DNA of 64,000 bases, taken from Massilia aurea (GTDB lineage Bacteria; Pseudomonadota; Gammaproteobacteria; Burkholderiales; Burkholderiaceae_D). Location of the stretch: assembly GCF_014200505.1 (NCBI RefSeq), contig NZ_JACHBX010000003.1, positions 310,001-374,000 on the forward strand, written 5' to 3'. The position numbers were made by a program, and so were the translations under genes. Below, piece after piece: positions 12,477 through 21,604 of the stretch (positions are counted from its first letter, which is position 1; each line of letters opens with the position of its first letter). Under the pieces are notes generated by a model, which saw only the letters and a program-made list of their open reading frames with translations, ran no database searches and was not told where the DNA came from.

Positions 12477-15400
12477 ATGTCAGTACTAACGTCATTTCCG
12501 GACGCCGCGTCCGCGCTGTCCCTCATGTTCGGATTGACTCAGGACGCGCGTCTGCTGAGGCTCACGACGCCGCTGGGCGCCGACGTCCTGGTTGCCGAAT
12601 GCGTGCGCGGGGAAGAAGGCCTCAGCCAGGGCTTTCAGTTCAGGATTGCTGCGCTGTCGACCGATGCCGCGATTTCGCTGAAGTCGCTGATCGGGCAACC
12701 GGTGCTGTTGGAACTTCTAACGACCGCCGGTCGCGACGCGTTACGTCCGTTCCACGGCCACGTTACCACCGTTGAATTGACGGGCGCGAACAGTGGCCTG
12801 GCGCGCTACCAGTTGACGATCGAGCCCTGGTCGGCCTTCCTCTCGCACGGACGCGACAGCCGGATATTCCAGGACATGACGACGCCCGATATCCTCGATG
12901 CGGTATTTGCGGGATACAGCGGCAAGGGGAAACTGGTCCCGGCCTGGCGTTTCGATCTGCAGGACCGCGACGTTTATCCGAAGCGCAGCGTCACCACGCA
13001 ATACCTCGAAAGTGACCTGGCCTTTGCCCAGCGGCTGATGCACGAGGAAGGACTGTTCTACTATTTCGAGCATGCGGGCCAGGCCGACACCCCGGCGCTG
13101 GGAACGCATACCATGGTGATCGCTGACCACAATGGTGCGTTCGAAGGCGACCGCCAGGGCAGCATCGCCTTTTCACAACCCGGCGCCACGATGCGCCAGG
13201 ATACCTTCGACCGCTGGCGCACCGAACTGCGTTTGCAGCCGAATGCCGTCGAGCTCGTTAGCTGGGACTACCGGTCACTCGATACCCGCCCGGTGAACGC
13301 TGCCAGCACGCCCGGCGCCGGCCAGGCCGAACTTACCACTCGCGACGTTCCGGGCGCGTACGCATACGCATCGCGTGCGCAAGGCCAGCGCATCGCCGAG
13401 CGCCAATTGCAAGCCTTCGAGGCGAACAAGGAAATCCACGTTGGCGCGGGCACCGTGCGCACGCTGCGGCCAGGCACGCTGTTTACCCTCACCGGGCAAG
13501 CCACGCTTGATACGGCGGCCAGCGACGACGAGCGCAGCTTTGTCGTCGTGCGCGTGGTCCACCTGATGCACAACAACCTGAGCGCGGAGATGCGCACCGA
13601 TATCGACGCACGCCTCGGCGTGGGCCTGCTGGCTGCTGCAATCGACCAGGAGCAACGCACCAGCCTGCACGCGACCGGCAAGACGATCGGGCAGCGGCCA
13701 ACCTACCGCAACCGGATCGACGCTATCCGCAGCAAGGTACCGTACCGCAGCAGCGGGCGTGACGCGCACGGGTGCGTGCTGCATCCGCGCCCGACCGTCA
13801 TGGGCCAGCAGACTGCCATCGTCGTCGGCCCGCCGGGAACGGCGATTCACACCGACCGCGATCACCGGGTGAAGGTGCAGTTCCATTGGCAGCGAGGCGT
13901 GCGCAGTCACAACCGGCTGGCGCACCCGCAACCGGACGGCCATACCGGCGCGCCGGGCGACGACGGCGCCAGCACCTGGGTCCGCGTAGCAACGCCGATG
14001 GCGCCCGTGGCGGGAGCCAACTGGGGCAGCAGCGCGCTGCCCCGGGTCGGGCAGGAAGTACTCGTGGATTTCCTGGATGGGAATATCGACCGGCCGGTGG
14101 TGATCGGTGCGCTCTACAATGGCCGCGGCCAGGTTGACGCCCAGCACAATCAGGTGGCAGCGGGCGCAGGCGCCGCGACCGGTAACGCGCCGGCCTGGTT
14201 TGCCGGGCAAGCTGGCGGGCATGCGCATCCGGCCGTCCTGTCAGGCTTCAAGACGCAGGCACTTGGCGCCAGCCAGAGCGGCAGCGGCGCCTACAGCCAG
14301 CTGGTGCTCGACGATAGTCCGGGACAGGCGCGCGTCAGCCTGCAGCACCATGCCAACGCTCACCAGGGGACGGCCGAGCTCAATCTGGGCCACCTGGTGC
14401 ACCAGGCCGACAATCAGCGCCTGGCGGCGGCGGGCTTCGGCGCAGAACTCAAAACCGAGCACAGCGTCGCCATGCGCGCTGGCAAGGGATTGTTACTGTC
14501 GACCGATGCGCGCGGGAGCGCCGCAGGAACACAGCTCGATTCGCACGAGGCGGTCACGCAGATTGAGGAAAGCCTGCAACTCCAGACCGATCTGGCCGAA
14601 CTGGCGAGCAAGCACAACGGCACGGGATCGGGCGCGGCTGCAGGTGCGGGAACGGGTACGGCAGCAGGTGCAAGTACGCTGCGCGTCAGCGATGCGATGG
14701 CGCGTAGCTGGGATGCCCTGCAGGGCAAGACCAGCGGTGGCGCTGCGCCGCAGCCCCAGTCCACAGGGGTGACTGAGGCAGGCGCGGAGCCAGGCTACGC
14801 GCAGCCGCAAATGCAATTGAGTTCGCCGGCAGGCATTGCTGCTACCACGCCGATGCATTCCATCTTTACTGCTGGCATGACGAGCGCACTGAACGCGGGA
14901 CACGACATCAATCTGGCCGCGCAGGGCAATACGTTCGCCGCCGTCAAGAACGGGATCACGCTGTTCACATACGGCAAAACAACTGCAGGCGACAAGCCGA
15001 ACCAGGAAACAGGCATCCGGCTACATGCAGCAAGCGGCAAGGTCAGCAGCACAAGCGCGACAGCCGAAACCCGGCTGACCGCCGACAAGGCCATCACAGT
15101 CGCCAGTGTCACGGCATCGGTCAACATCAAGGCCAGGCAGCATGTCCTGCTCAATGCGCAGGGTGCGCAGCTGAAACTGGAGGGCGGCAACATCGAATTG
15201 TTCAGCCCGAAAAAGGTGGAGTTCAAGGCCAGCATGAAGGAACTCACCGGGCCGCATGATGCCAGCACCGGTCTGCCGGCCCTGTCCAAACCCGCCGAGA
15301 TTTTTAACGAAGCCTTCGTGGTCCGGAACGAAAAGACCGGCGAGATCATGGCCCATGTCCCCTACCGCATGGAATCCGCCAGCGGCGTCGTCCTCGAAGG

Positions 15401-15485
15401 GATCACCGACTCAATGGGCCGCACCCAGCGCCTGTTCACACCAAAACCCGAAGACATCCAGTTATTCCTGAAAGACCAGGATTGA
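12477..15485 (+). CDS. vgrG: Type VI secretion spike protein VgrG (TssI) with DUF2345 and C-terminal extension
   Basis: Forms the trimeric tip of the T6SS tail tube and carries effectors into target cells. The 1002 residues run: gp27/gp5-like base (about 20-430), OB-fold needle domain (about 440-555, with WVRVATPM, NWGSSALPRVGQEVLVDFLDG and DRPVVIGALYNG), a low-complexity Ala/Gly/Thr linker (about 710-770), DUF2345 beta-prism repeats (about 800-913), and a C-terminal extension of about 90 residues (AEIFNEAFVVRNEKTGEIMAHVPYRM) resembling transthyretin-like cargo adaptors. ATG 12477 has CTGGAG 10 bp upstream. No other T6SS structural gene is in the window, so this is an orphan vgrG island. The next gene starts 22 bp later and is probably its cargo. 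Confidence 0.95.
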   Translation: MSVLTSFPDAASALSLMFGLTQDARLLRLTTPLGADVLVAECVRGEEGLSQGFQFRIAALSTDAAISLKSLIGQPVLLELLTTAGRDALRPFHGHVTTVELTGANSGLARYQLTIEPWSAFLSHGRDSRIFQDMTTPDILDAVFAGYSGKGKLVPAWRFDLQDRDVYPKRSVTTQYLESDLAFAQRLMHEEGLFYYFEHAGQADTPALGTHTMVIADHNGAFEGDRQGSIAFSQPGATMRQDTFDRWRTELRLQPNAVELVSWDYRSLDTRPVNAASTPGAGQAELTTRDVPGAYAYASRAQGQRIAERQLQAFEANKEIHVGAGTVRTLRPGTLFTLTGQATLDTAASDDERSFVVVRVVHLMHNNLSAEMRTDIDARLGVGLLAAAIDQEQRTSLHATGKTIGQRPTYRNRIDAIRSKVPYRSSGRDAHGCVLHPRPTVMGQQTAIVVGPPGTAIHTDRDHRVKVQFHWQRGVRSHNRLAHPQPDGHTGAPGDDGASTWVRVATPMAPVAGANWGSSALPRVGQEVLVDFLDGNIDRPVVIGALYNGRGQVDAQHNQVAAGAGAATGNAPAWFAGQAGGHAHPAVLSGFKTQALGASQSGSGAYSQLVLDDSPGQARVSLQHHANAHQGTAELNLGHLVHQADNQRLAAAGFGAELKTEHSVAMRAGKGLLLSTDARGSAAGTQLDSHEAVTQIEESLQLQTDLAELASKHNGTGSGAAAGAGTGTAAGASTLRVSDAMARSWDALQGKTSGGAAPQPQSTGVTEAGAEPGYAQPQMQLSSPAGIAATTPMHSIFTAGMTSALNAGHDINLAAQGNTFAAVKNGITLFTYGKTTAGDKPNQETGIRLHAASGKVSSTSATAETRLTADKAITVASVTASVNIKARQHVLLNAQGAQLKLEGGNIELFSPKKVEFKASMKELTGPHDASTGLPALSKPAEIFNEAFVVRNEKTGEIMAHVPYRMESASGVVLEGITDSMGRTQRLFTPKPEDIQLFLKDQD

Positions 15486-15507
15486 ATTTTCAGTAGAAGC
15501 AGACACG

Positions 15508-17718
15508 ATGACCGATTCCGCCGCCGCAACGCCACCGAAGCCACACGCCGTCGCCACTACCACGCCGGCCGCCGACACCTTTACCGAAGCCAAGCTCACG
15601 GAGGGAGGCGGCATGTTGATTTACTGGCCGGAAAAGCATGCCTTCCTGGCCTGCTATCCGGACGAACACCGCGCCCTGCTGGTGGAAGCGGACGACCACA
15701 GTGTCAAGATCGCGGCCTTGCAGGACGCGAACCGCGCCGTTACCGCCGCATCGATGAAGTTGCGCGAAGCGCATAAATCGAACGTCAAGCCCGACATCGA
15801 CGCGGCTGAAGCGGCGCTGAAGAAAGCGCTCAGCGAAATGGCGGCCGCGAGCGACGCGGTCAAGAAAAAGCTCGAGCCGTTGCAGAGCCTGGACGCCAAG
15901 GAAGGCGTCAAGATGGTCGAAATGGTGACGTTCAAAAAGACCAGGAACTACGACAAGAAGGCGACACCGATCTATGTGAAAAGCACCTCGCTCAAGAGGA
16001 TCCTGGCTGACAAGCGGATCTATCTCATCGACGGGGAAAAAGCCAAGCGCAAGGAAGCCAATTTCTTCAAGAACTACAGACCGAACGTAAGAGAGATCAA
16101 GCATCGCCTCAACGAGGTAGTCCATGATAAAACCAAATTTTCGAAAGAGTGGAAACTAAAACCAGAAGATGCGGAAGCATATACCGGCGTGCTGACGGAC
16201 TGGGCGCGCACGATGAATGCCGATAATGCCACCTTTTTTGAAGGCAAAAAGGGCGAATTAGAGAAACGCTTTGGGCTCGACCCAAACAATCCCGAGCGCA
16301 AAGTTGATTTATCGGCGGAAGCGCAGTTGTTCCGTTATTGCGCCGGTGCCGGGCTGGAAGTGCACTTCAATCCTTTCACCGGCAACCTGCGCGACGGGCG
16401 CGACAAGACGTGGACGAAGCGTGCCCTGCGCGGCCTGAAATCCGGAGAATTCGGTATCAAGGGAAATGCCCATGCGTCATTTGCGATTGGGGAGGCCAAA
16501 GTTCGCACCGAGATCTATTATCCGCATTTTGCCGGCTTTCACGTGCAGCCGAAGATCGGCGATCAGATCTTCGAGATGGGATATATCCGTCTGTATGCCG
16601 ATGTGGTACTGTCCGGCGCCGTCGGTGCGAGCCTGGCCGTGGAGACCGATATCGGGATCAGTTATACCGCCGGCAAGCAGCAGATTCGGGGCGTTCCACC
16701 TGCAAACCGCAACAAGCCAGGCGTCAAGATGCGTGCCGGGGCAAATGCGGGCCTGGACGCCTTCGCCGGGGTGCGTGCATTGGCGGATATCAAGGGAGAG
16801 CTACAATGGCTCAACCCTGAAGGTAATGTCAGTGACGGTAAGCCGGTGACAGTCAAGCCGGGTGACGCCATCGGCGAATTCAAGACAGTGGCAAAGGTGG
16901 GTCTCGGTGGAGCAGCTAGCTTGGGCGTTGGATTTACTGGCGCTTTCAAGATCCAGGTCGACAAGGGCCGTTTTGTAATCACCGCTCGGGCCGGCGCCTG
17001 TTTTGGAGTGGGCGGCGAAGGGGCCCTGAGCGGCGAAGTAGGATATGAAACGATTATGGAATTCTATAAGTTCGTATCGTACCAGCTGAAGCGGGCCGAT
17101 TACAAAAAGATTGCGCACCTTATGGATCAGGAAGTCTACGATTATTATTCCAAAGTTTACTACCTAGTCATTGTCAAGAAGGGCAAGCTTGCTGACTACG
17201 CAAACAAGATTGGCAATGCAGTCGACTCCGAGTATAACCAATTTAAGAATGAACTCGAAAAAGAGATCGAAAATGGCACCGCAGGTGCCAAACAGTTCAT
17301 GAACAATATCACGGAGGAGCTGATCAAAAAGACGGGCAGTTGGTTTAGCTATGCCCCTCCAGAAGCTATGGGTCAGATCAATCGCCACTTAGCGTCGATC
17401 GGCATTAGCGCACATCCATCGCTCAGCCTAGAGGCCTCACGACTGATGGCGATGTCGCTCGGATCACCTCAAACCATGAATCAGCTCGCGACAATCGCTG
17501 AGCGTATGACCCCTGTCCTGGGCGACAAACAAAATCAGGCGCTGGGCTTTGCACTGATCGATAACTGCTTGAAGGGAACCCGGTATGCGAATGCTCTTGC
17601 AAAAACGGAAGAGCGACTGGCTGGTGCCCAGACGCTGGTGAGCAAACCGTATATCTGGAACACGGAACCGGAGTTTGTTGTGGCACATATGGGCATTGAC
17701 GACGCAATGTATTCGTAA
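15508..17718 (+). CDS. Putative T6SS cargo effector, unrecognised family
   Basis: A 736-residue protein starting 22 bp after vgrG, hence probably co-expressed and VgrG-delivered. I do not recognise a toxin domain. Visible parts: a Pro/Thr-rich start; residues about 35-130 with an Ala/Lys helical coiled-coil (DIDAAEAALKKALSEMAAASDAVKKKLE); a basic central part; about 350-510, a Gly/Ala-rich alternating pattern (SGAVGASLAVETDIGISYTA, AGANAGLDAFAGVRALADIK, GLGGAASLGVGFTGAFKIQV) that suggests amphipathic beta strands or a membrane-inserting barrel; then a helical tail (about 540-736). No signal peptide. The last third is visibly more AT-rich than its neighbours, as in horizontally acquired toxins. 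A pore-forming or membrane-acting toxin is a hypothesis only. Confidence 0.6.
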   Translation: MTDSAAATPPKPHAVATTTPAADTFTEAKLTEGGGMLIYWPEKHAFLACYPDEHRALLVEADDHSVKIAALQDANRAVTAASMKLREAHKSNVKPDIDAAEAALKKALSEMAAASDAVKKKLEPLQSLDAKEGVKMVEMVTFKKTRNYDKKATPIYVKSTSLKRILADKRIYLIDGEKAKRKEANFFKNYRPNVREIKHRLNEVVHDKTKFSKEWKLKPEDAEAYTGVLTDWARTMNADNATFFEGKKGELEKRFGLDPNNPERKVDLSAEAQLFRYCAGAGLEVHFNPFTGNLRDGRDKTWTKRALRGLKSGEFGIKGNAHASFAIGEAKVRTEIYYPHFAGFHVQPKIGDQIFEMGYIRLYADVVLSGAVGASLAVETDIGISYTAGKQQIRGVPPANRNKPGVKMRAGANAGLDAFAGVRALADIKGELQWLNPEGNVSDGKPVTVKPGDAIGEFKTVAKVGLGGAASLGVGFTGAFKIQVDKGRFVITARAGACFGVGGEGALSGEVGYETIMEFYKFVSYQLKRADYKKIAHLMDQEVYDYYSKVYYLVIVKKGKLADYANKIGNAVDSEYNQFKNELEKEIENGTAGAKQFMNNITEELIKKTGSWFSYAPPEAMGQINRHLASIGISAHPSLSLEASRLMAMSLGSPQTMNQLATIAERMTPVLGDKQNQALGFALIDNCLKGTRYANALAKTEERLAGAQTLVSKPYIWNTEPEFVVAHMGIDDAMYS

Positions 17719-17833
17719 TTTTCACATCAATGAGCGACAGACGGGCATCGCCTTATGCCGCTTTACCCGCGTCCAAAGAATCGTTTCAGTCATTTGCGCA
17801 AATTTACAAAGTGCAAATGCATGTTCAATTCTG

Positions 17834-18787
17834 CTAATTTACTACGCAACGAAAGCCGACATACTCCTGCCCTGAAAACTTCGTGTAAGGAATCTCTTTT
17901 TTGCCACCTCGCGGTTCATCGAGGAGCAAGGGCCAGCTTCCGGCTTTGTCCGCAGGATTCATACCATTTCGCTGCATATTCATGTAGAGATGACCTAAGT
18001 TACCGCGCGCAACCCGCTCTTCCCCCGATGGAGGGCCCTTTGGATTCTCGCGTGGCGAAGTGGCATAATAATCGACCGCATACCAGTCATTCGCCCATTC
18101 TCCATTGACGCCGAAATCGTGAAATCCAGCGGGATTGGGGGGAAATTGTCCAACTCGAATGCGACCGCCGTCTTCTTTCTTCTGGTCGTATGAAGGGAAG
18201 TTCCTGCCTTTTTCCTCCTTCCCGTTATCAGTAGGAAATAGATTCCGCTTGCCGCCGCTACGCGCGGCGTATTCCCACTGCGCTTCGGTCGGCAAATCCA
18301 TGGCCAACCCAGCTTGTTTCCCTATCCACTGGCAATATTCTTTTGCTCCATACCAACTCACCAGTGCAGGGTGATCAGCCGTCCTTGAACTAAGGAAGAG
18401 CTTGTGCTGGTTCGCGCGTGGAAGCCTAAGCGCTGCAGAAAAGATATCGAATTCTCCATAGGTCACAGGATACTTGCTCATTGAGAAGCTAGTGAGTTTC
18501 ACCTTGTGCAGCGGTTTCGACTGCGGATAACCATCGAATGGCAAGCCCTCTGGATTGACTTCGTGACCCCAATCTCCCATGTCAAACGTGCCTGCGCGCA
18601 TTCTGATCATGTTTTTTTTCGTCCGAGCTACGAGGCTTGCGATCTGCTGTGAGGTAGGTGCAGGATCACGGACGTTACCATCCTCCAGAACTTCAACGCC
18701 GGAGTCTTCTTGAAGTTTGGTGTCAGCGAGAACGCCGGCCTGCAGGACAACTAGGGATATGGCGAGAACGAGATGTATTTTTTTCAT
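17834..18787 (-). CDS. Exported SUMF1/FGE-like protein, paralogue 1 (putative T6SS immunity)
   Basis: A 317-residue protein: signal peptide (about 1-21, KKIHLVLAISLVVLQAGVLA) and a sulfatase-modifying-factor (FGE) fold from about 58 to the end, recognised by MRAGTFDMGDWG, YPVTYGEFDIFS, LPTEAQWEYAARSGGKRNLF and the terminal GFRC. The GNVWEW motif is altered to GVNGEW, and the CxxxxC pair that oxidises sulfatase cysteine in true FGE is absent. It is therefore probably a non-enzymatic periplasmic binding protein. Facing the effector gene convergently and present in four copies, it is inferred to be immunity. More AT-rich than the genome average. Confidence 0.7.
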   Translation of the reverse strand: MKKIHLVLAISLVVLQAGVLADTKLQEDSGVEVLEDGNVRDPAPTSQQIASLVARTKKNMIRMRAGTFDMGDWGHEVNPEGLPFDGYPQSKPLHKVKLTSFSMSKYPVTYGEFDIFSAALRLPRANQHKLFLSSRTADHPALVSWYGAKEYCQWIGKQAGLAMDLPTEAQWEYAARSGGKRNLFPTDNGKEEKGRNFPSYDQKKEDGGRIRVGQFPPNPAGFHDFGVNGEWANDWYAVDYYATSPRENPKGPPSGEERVARGNLGHLYMNMQRNGMNPADKAGSWPLLLDEPRGGKKEIPYTKFSGQEYVGFRCVVN

Positions 18788-19092
18788 AATTTACACAATG
18801 AATTGGAATGCATAACTATGCCGAGCGTCAGAGCTTCTCGTGGACCATGAGAACGTCTCTCTTGGCAACTCGATGGTGCCGCCAGACGTGGGTGACCACG
18901 ATAATCGGGTTTATCATACCGGCAATCAGCGCAAACCTCGTACACAACTCGACAGCGTCGAAATTTCGCCCAGCGCTTGCCAGATACCTTTGATCTACAC
19001 TGACGTCAATTGATCCTGCGTGGCCCGTTTCCAGGGAATCGCTTCAGCTGTCTGCGCAAGGGCACCGAACGCGAGAGACATGTCCAGTTCGG
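18788..19092 (-). repeat. Array spacer 1 (305 bp), upstream of paralogue 1
   Basis: Nearly identical (a dozen or so substitutions, no gap) to 21300-21604. I see no credible gene in it. It probably holds the promoter of paralogue 1 near its start and the 3' untranslated region of paralogue 2. Conservation as strong as in the adjacent genes reflects the recent block duplication. Confidence 0.7.
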
Positions 19093-20049
19093 CTAGTTGA
19101 CGACGCAACGAAAGCCGATATACCCCTGCCCCGAAAACTTCGTGTAAGGAATCTCTTTTTCGGAACCTTGCGGTTCAGCGAGGAGCAAGGGCCAGCTTCC
19201 GACTTTGTCTGCAGGATCCATTCCAACTCGCTGCATGTTCATGACCAGCTGGCCTAGGTTACCGCGCGCGACCCGTCCCTTCCCCGATGGAGGGCCCTTT
19301 GGATTCTCGCGGGGCGAATTGGCATAATAGTCGACCGCATACCAGTCATTCGCCCATTCTCCATTGACGCCGAAATCGTGAAATCCAGCGGGATTGGGGG
19401 GAAATTTTCCAACTCGAATGCGACCGCCGTCTTCTTTCTTCTGGTCGTATGAAGGAAAGTTCCTGCCTTTTTCCTCTTTCCCGTTGTCAGTAGGAAATAG
19501 ATTCCGCTTGCCGCTGCTACGCGCGGCGTACTCCCACTGCGCTTCGGTCGGCAAATCCATGGCCAACCCAGCTTGTTTCCCTATCCACTGACAATATTCT
19601 TTTGCTCCATACCAACTCACTAGTGCAGGGTGATCAGCCGTCCTTGTACTAAGGAAGAGCTTGTGCTGGTTCGCTCGTGGAAGCTTGAGCGCGGCAGAAA
19701 AGATGTCGAATTCTCCATAGGTCACAGGATATTTGCTCATGGAAAAACCTTTGAGCTTCACCTTGTGCAGCGGTTTCGACTGCGGATAGCCATCGAATGG
19801 CAAGCCTTCCAGATTGATCTCGGGGCCCCAATCCCCCATGTCAAACGTGCCTGCTGGCAGTTTGATCATGTTCTTTTTCGTCTGCGCCGCGAGGCTTGCT
19901 ATCTGCTCTGAAGTAGGTACAGGATCGCGGACGTTACCGTCCTCCAGAACTTCAATACCGGAATTTTCCTGAGGCTTGGTCGCGGCTCGAACACTGGCCT
20001 GCAGGGCAAGTAAAGCAACAACGAGAACGACATTAGTTTTTTTCATCAC
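19093..20049 (-). CDS. Exported SUMF1/FGE-like protein, paralogue 2 (putative T6SS immunity)
   Basis: A 318-residue paralogue with signal peptide (MMKKTNVVLVVALLALQASVRA) and the same FGE-like fold and motif losses as its neighbours. Its leader matches paralogue 4, but its segment at residues about 122-147 (LPRANQHKLFLSTRTADHPA) is almost the same as in paralogue 1. The gene is thus a mosaic, as expected from gene conversion within the left pair. ATG choice: MMKK at 20049 corresponds exactly to 22561 in paralogue 4; the second Met is equally possible. The product is expected in the periplasm. Confidence 0.7.
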   Translation of the reverse strand: MMKKTNVVLVVALLALQASVRAATKPQENSGIEVLEDGNVRDPVPTSEQIASLAAQTKKNMIKLPAGTFDMGDWGPEINLEGLPFDGYPQSKPLHKVKLKGFSMSKYPVTYGEFDIFSAALKLPRANQHKLFLSTRTADHPALVSWYGAKEYCQWIGKQAGLAMDLPTEAQWEYAARSSGKRNLFPTDNGKEEKGRNFPSYDQKKEDGGRIRVGKFPPNPAGFHDFGVNGEWANDWYAVDYYANSPRENPKGPPSGKGRVARGNLGQLVMNMQRVGMDPADKVGSWPLLLAEPQGSEKEIPYTKFSGQGYIGFRCVVN

Positions 20050-20345
20050 ATTGAGCTGGAATGCATCAATTATCCGGAGTGGCAGGGTTTGTCACTAACT
20101 ACAAGAACAGCGTTTTTCGCGGCTCGATGGCGCCAACAGACATAGGTAGGCACAGTAAGCGGGTTTATCATACTGGCAATCGGCGCATTAGTTATCCACA
20201 GCTAGACTGCATTGAAATTTGCGCATGACTTGCCAGACAATATTGTTCGACACTGCCCCGATTTATTTTTGCACGACCCAGTTTTATGGAATCGCTTAAG
20301 CCGTCTGTGCAAATACACCAAGTAAAAGAGGCGTATCCGGTTCTG
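20050..20345 (-). repeat. Array spacer 2 (296 bp), diverged copy
   Basis: Clearly homologous to the other two spacers (shared blocks CGGGTTTATCAT, GAATCGCTTAAG/CAG, TCTGC-CAA, ACGCAACG) but much more diverged. This shows that the 1.25-kb unit duplication is older than the 2,512-bp one. No gene is visible. Confidence 0.65.
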
Positions 20346-21299
20346 CTAGTTACCCACGCAACGGAACCCGATGTATTCCTTGCCTGAAAATTTCGTATAA
20401 GGAATATTTTTTTTGGCTGCTAGCGGCTCCTTAAGGAACAATGGCCAAGTGCCGGTTTCGCCTGCCGGATCCATGCCTTCTCGCTCCATGTTCATAATAA
20501 GCTGCCCCAGGTTACCGCGTACCACTCGCTTCTCTCCCGATGCTGGACCTTTTGGATTACTGAGAGGCGAATTCGCGTAATAGTCGACGGCATACCAGTC
20601 ATTGACCCATTCGCCATTGACGCCGAAATCGTGGAATCCAGCGGGATTGGGGGGGAATTTTCCAGTTTGAATGCGGCCGCCATCTTCTTTCTTTTGGTCG
20701 TACGATGGGAAATTCCTGCCCTGTTCCTCCTTCCCATTATCAGTAGGAAACAAATTACGCTTGCCGCCGCTACGCGCGGCATATTCCCATTGGGCCTCGG
20801 TCGGCAAATCCATTGCCAACCCAGCTTGTTTTCCTATCCACTGACAGTATTCTTTCGCCCCATCCCAACTCACTAACGCGGGGTGAGCGCCCGTCCTCGA
20901 TTTTTGGATGCTCTTGCGCTGGTTCACACGTGGAAGCCTAAGTGCTGCAGAAAAGACGTCGAATTCTGCATAGGTCACAGGATACTTACTCATGGAGAAG
21001 CTATTGAGCTTCACCTTGTGGAGCGGTTTCGACTGTGGATAGCCATCGAATGGCAAGCCTTCCGGATTGACCTCGGGACCCCAATCCCCCATGTCAAATG
21101 TGCCTGCCCGCATTTTAATCATGTTTTTTTTCGTCTGTGCCACGAGGCTTGCGATCTGCTGTGAAGTAGGTGCGGGATCACGGACGTTACCATCCTCCAA
21201 AACTTCAACGCCGGAGTCTTCTTGAAGTTTGGTGTCAGCGTGAACGCCGGCCTGCAGGACAACTAGGGATACGGCGAGAACGAGATGTATTTTTTTCAT
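20346..21299 (-). CDS. Exported SUMF1/FGE-like protein, paralogue 3 (putative T6SS immunity)
   Basis: A 317-residue paralogue. The signal peptide (KKIHLVLAVSLVVLQAGVHA) and first 115 residues match paralogue 1 closely. The segment at about 121-146 (LPRVNQRKSIQKSRTGAHPA) and the C-terminal 60 residues (about 260-317, e.g. MNMEREGMDPAGETGTW) differ strongly. The FGE core motifs WEYAARSGGKRNLFPTDNG and GFRC are kept and the catalytic CxxxxC pair is missing. The contrast of a conserved scaffold with variable patches fits a protein under selection for partner binding. Confidence 0.7.
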   Translation of the reverse strand: MKKIHLVLAVSLVVLQAGVHADTKLQEDSGVEVLEDGNVRDPAPTSQQIASLVAQTKKNMIKMRAGTFDMGDWGPEVNPEGLPFDGYPQSKPLHKVKLNSFSMSKYPVTYAEFDVFSAALRLPRVNQRKSIQKSRTGAHPALVSWDGAKEYCQWIGKQAGLAMDLPTEAQWEYAARSGGKRNLFPTDNGKEEQGRNFPSYDQKKEDGGRIQTGKFPPNPAGFHDFGVNGEWVNDWYAVDYYANSPLSNPKGPASGEKRVVRGNLGQLIMNMEREGMDPAGETGTWPLFLKEPLAAKKNIPYTKFSGKEYIGFRCVGN

Positions 21300-21604
21300 A
21301 ATCTACACAATGAATTGGAATGCATAACTATGCCGAGCGTCAGGGCTTCTCGTGGACCATGAGAACGTCTTTCTTGGCAACTAGATGGTGCCGCCAGACG
21401 TGGGTGGCCACGATAATCGGGTTTAGCATACCGGCAATCAGCGCAAACCTCGTACACAACTCGACGGCGTCGAAATTTCGCCCAGCGCTTGCCAGATACC
21501 GTTGATCTACACTGACGTCAGTAGATCCTGCGTGGCACGTTTCCAGGGAATCGCTTCAGCTGTCTGCGCAAGGGCACCGAACGCGAGAGACACGTCCAGT
21601 TCGG
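21300..21604 (-). repeat. Array spacer 3 (305 bp), near-identical to spacer 1
   Basis: Same length and almost the same sequence as 18788-19092. No gene seen; presumably the promoter of paralogue 3 and the 3' region of paralogue 4. Confidence 0.7.

Noticed and set aside
12449..12775. A frame starting ATGCAAACTCGACTGGAGCAG that overlaps the vgrG start
   Set aside because: It runs in another frame through vgrG with an Arg-rich composition and no family; the CTGGAG it contains is the vgrG ribosome site.
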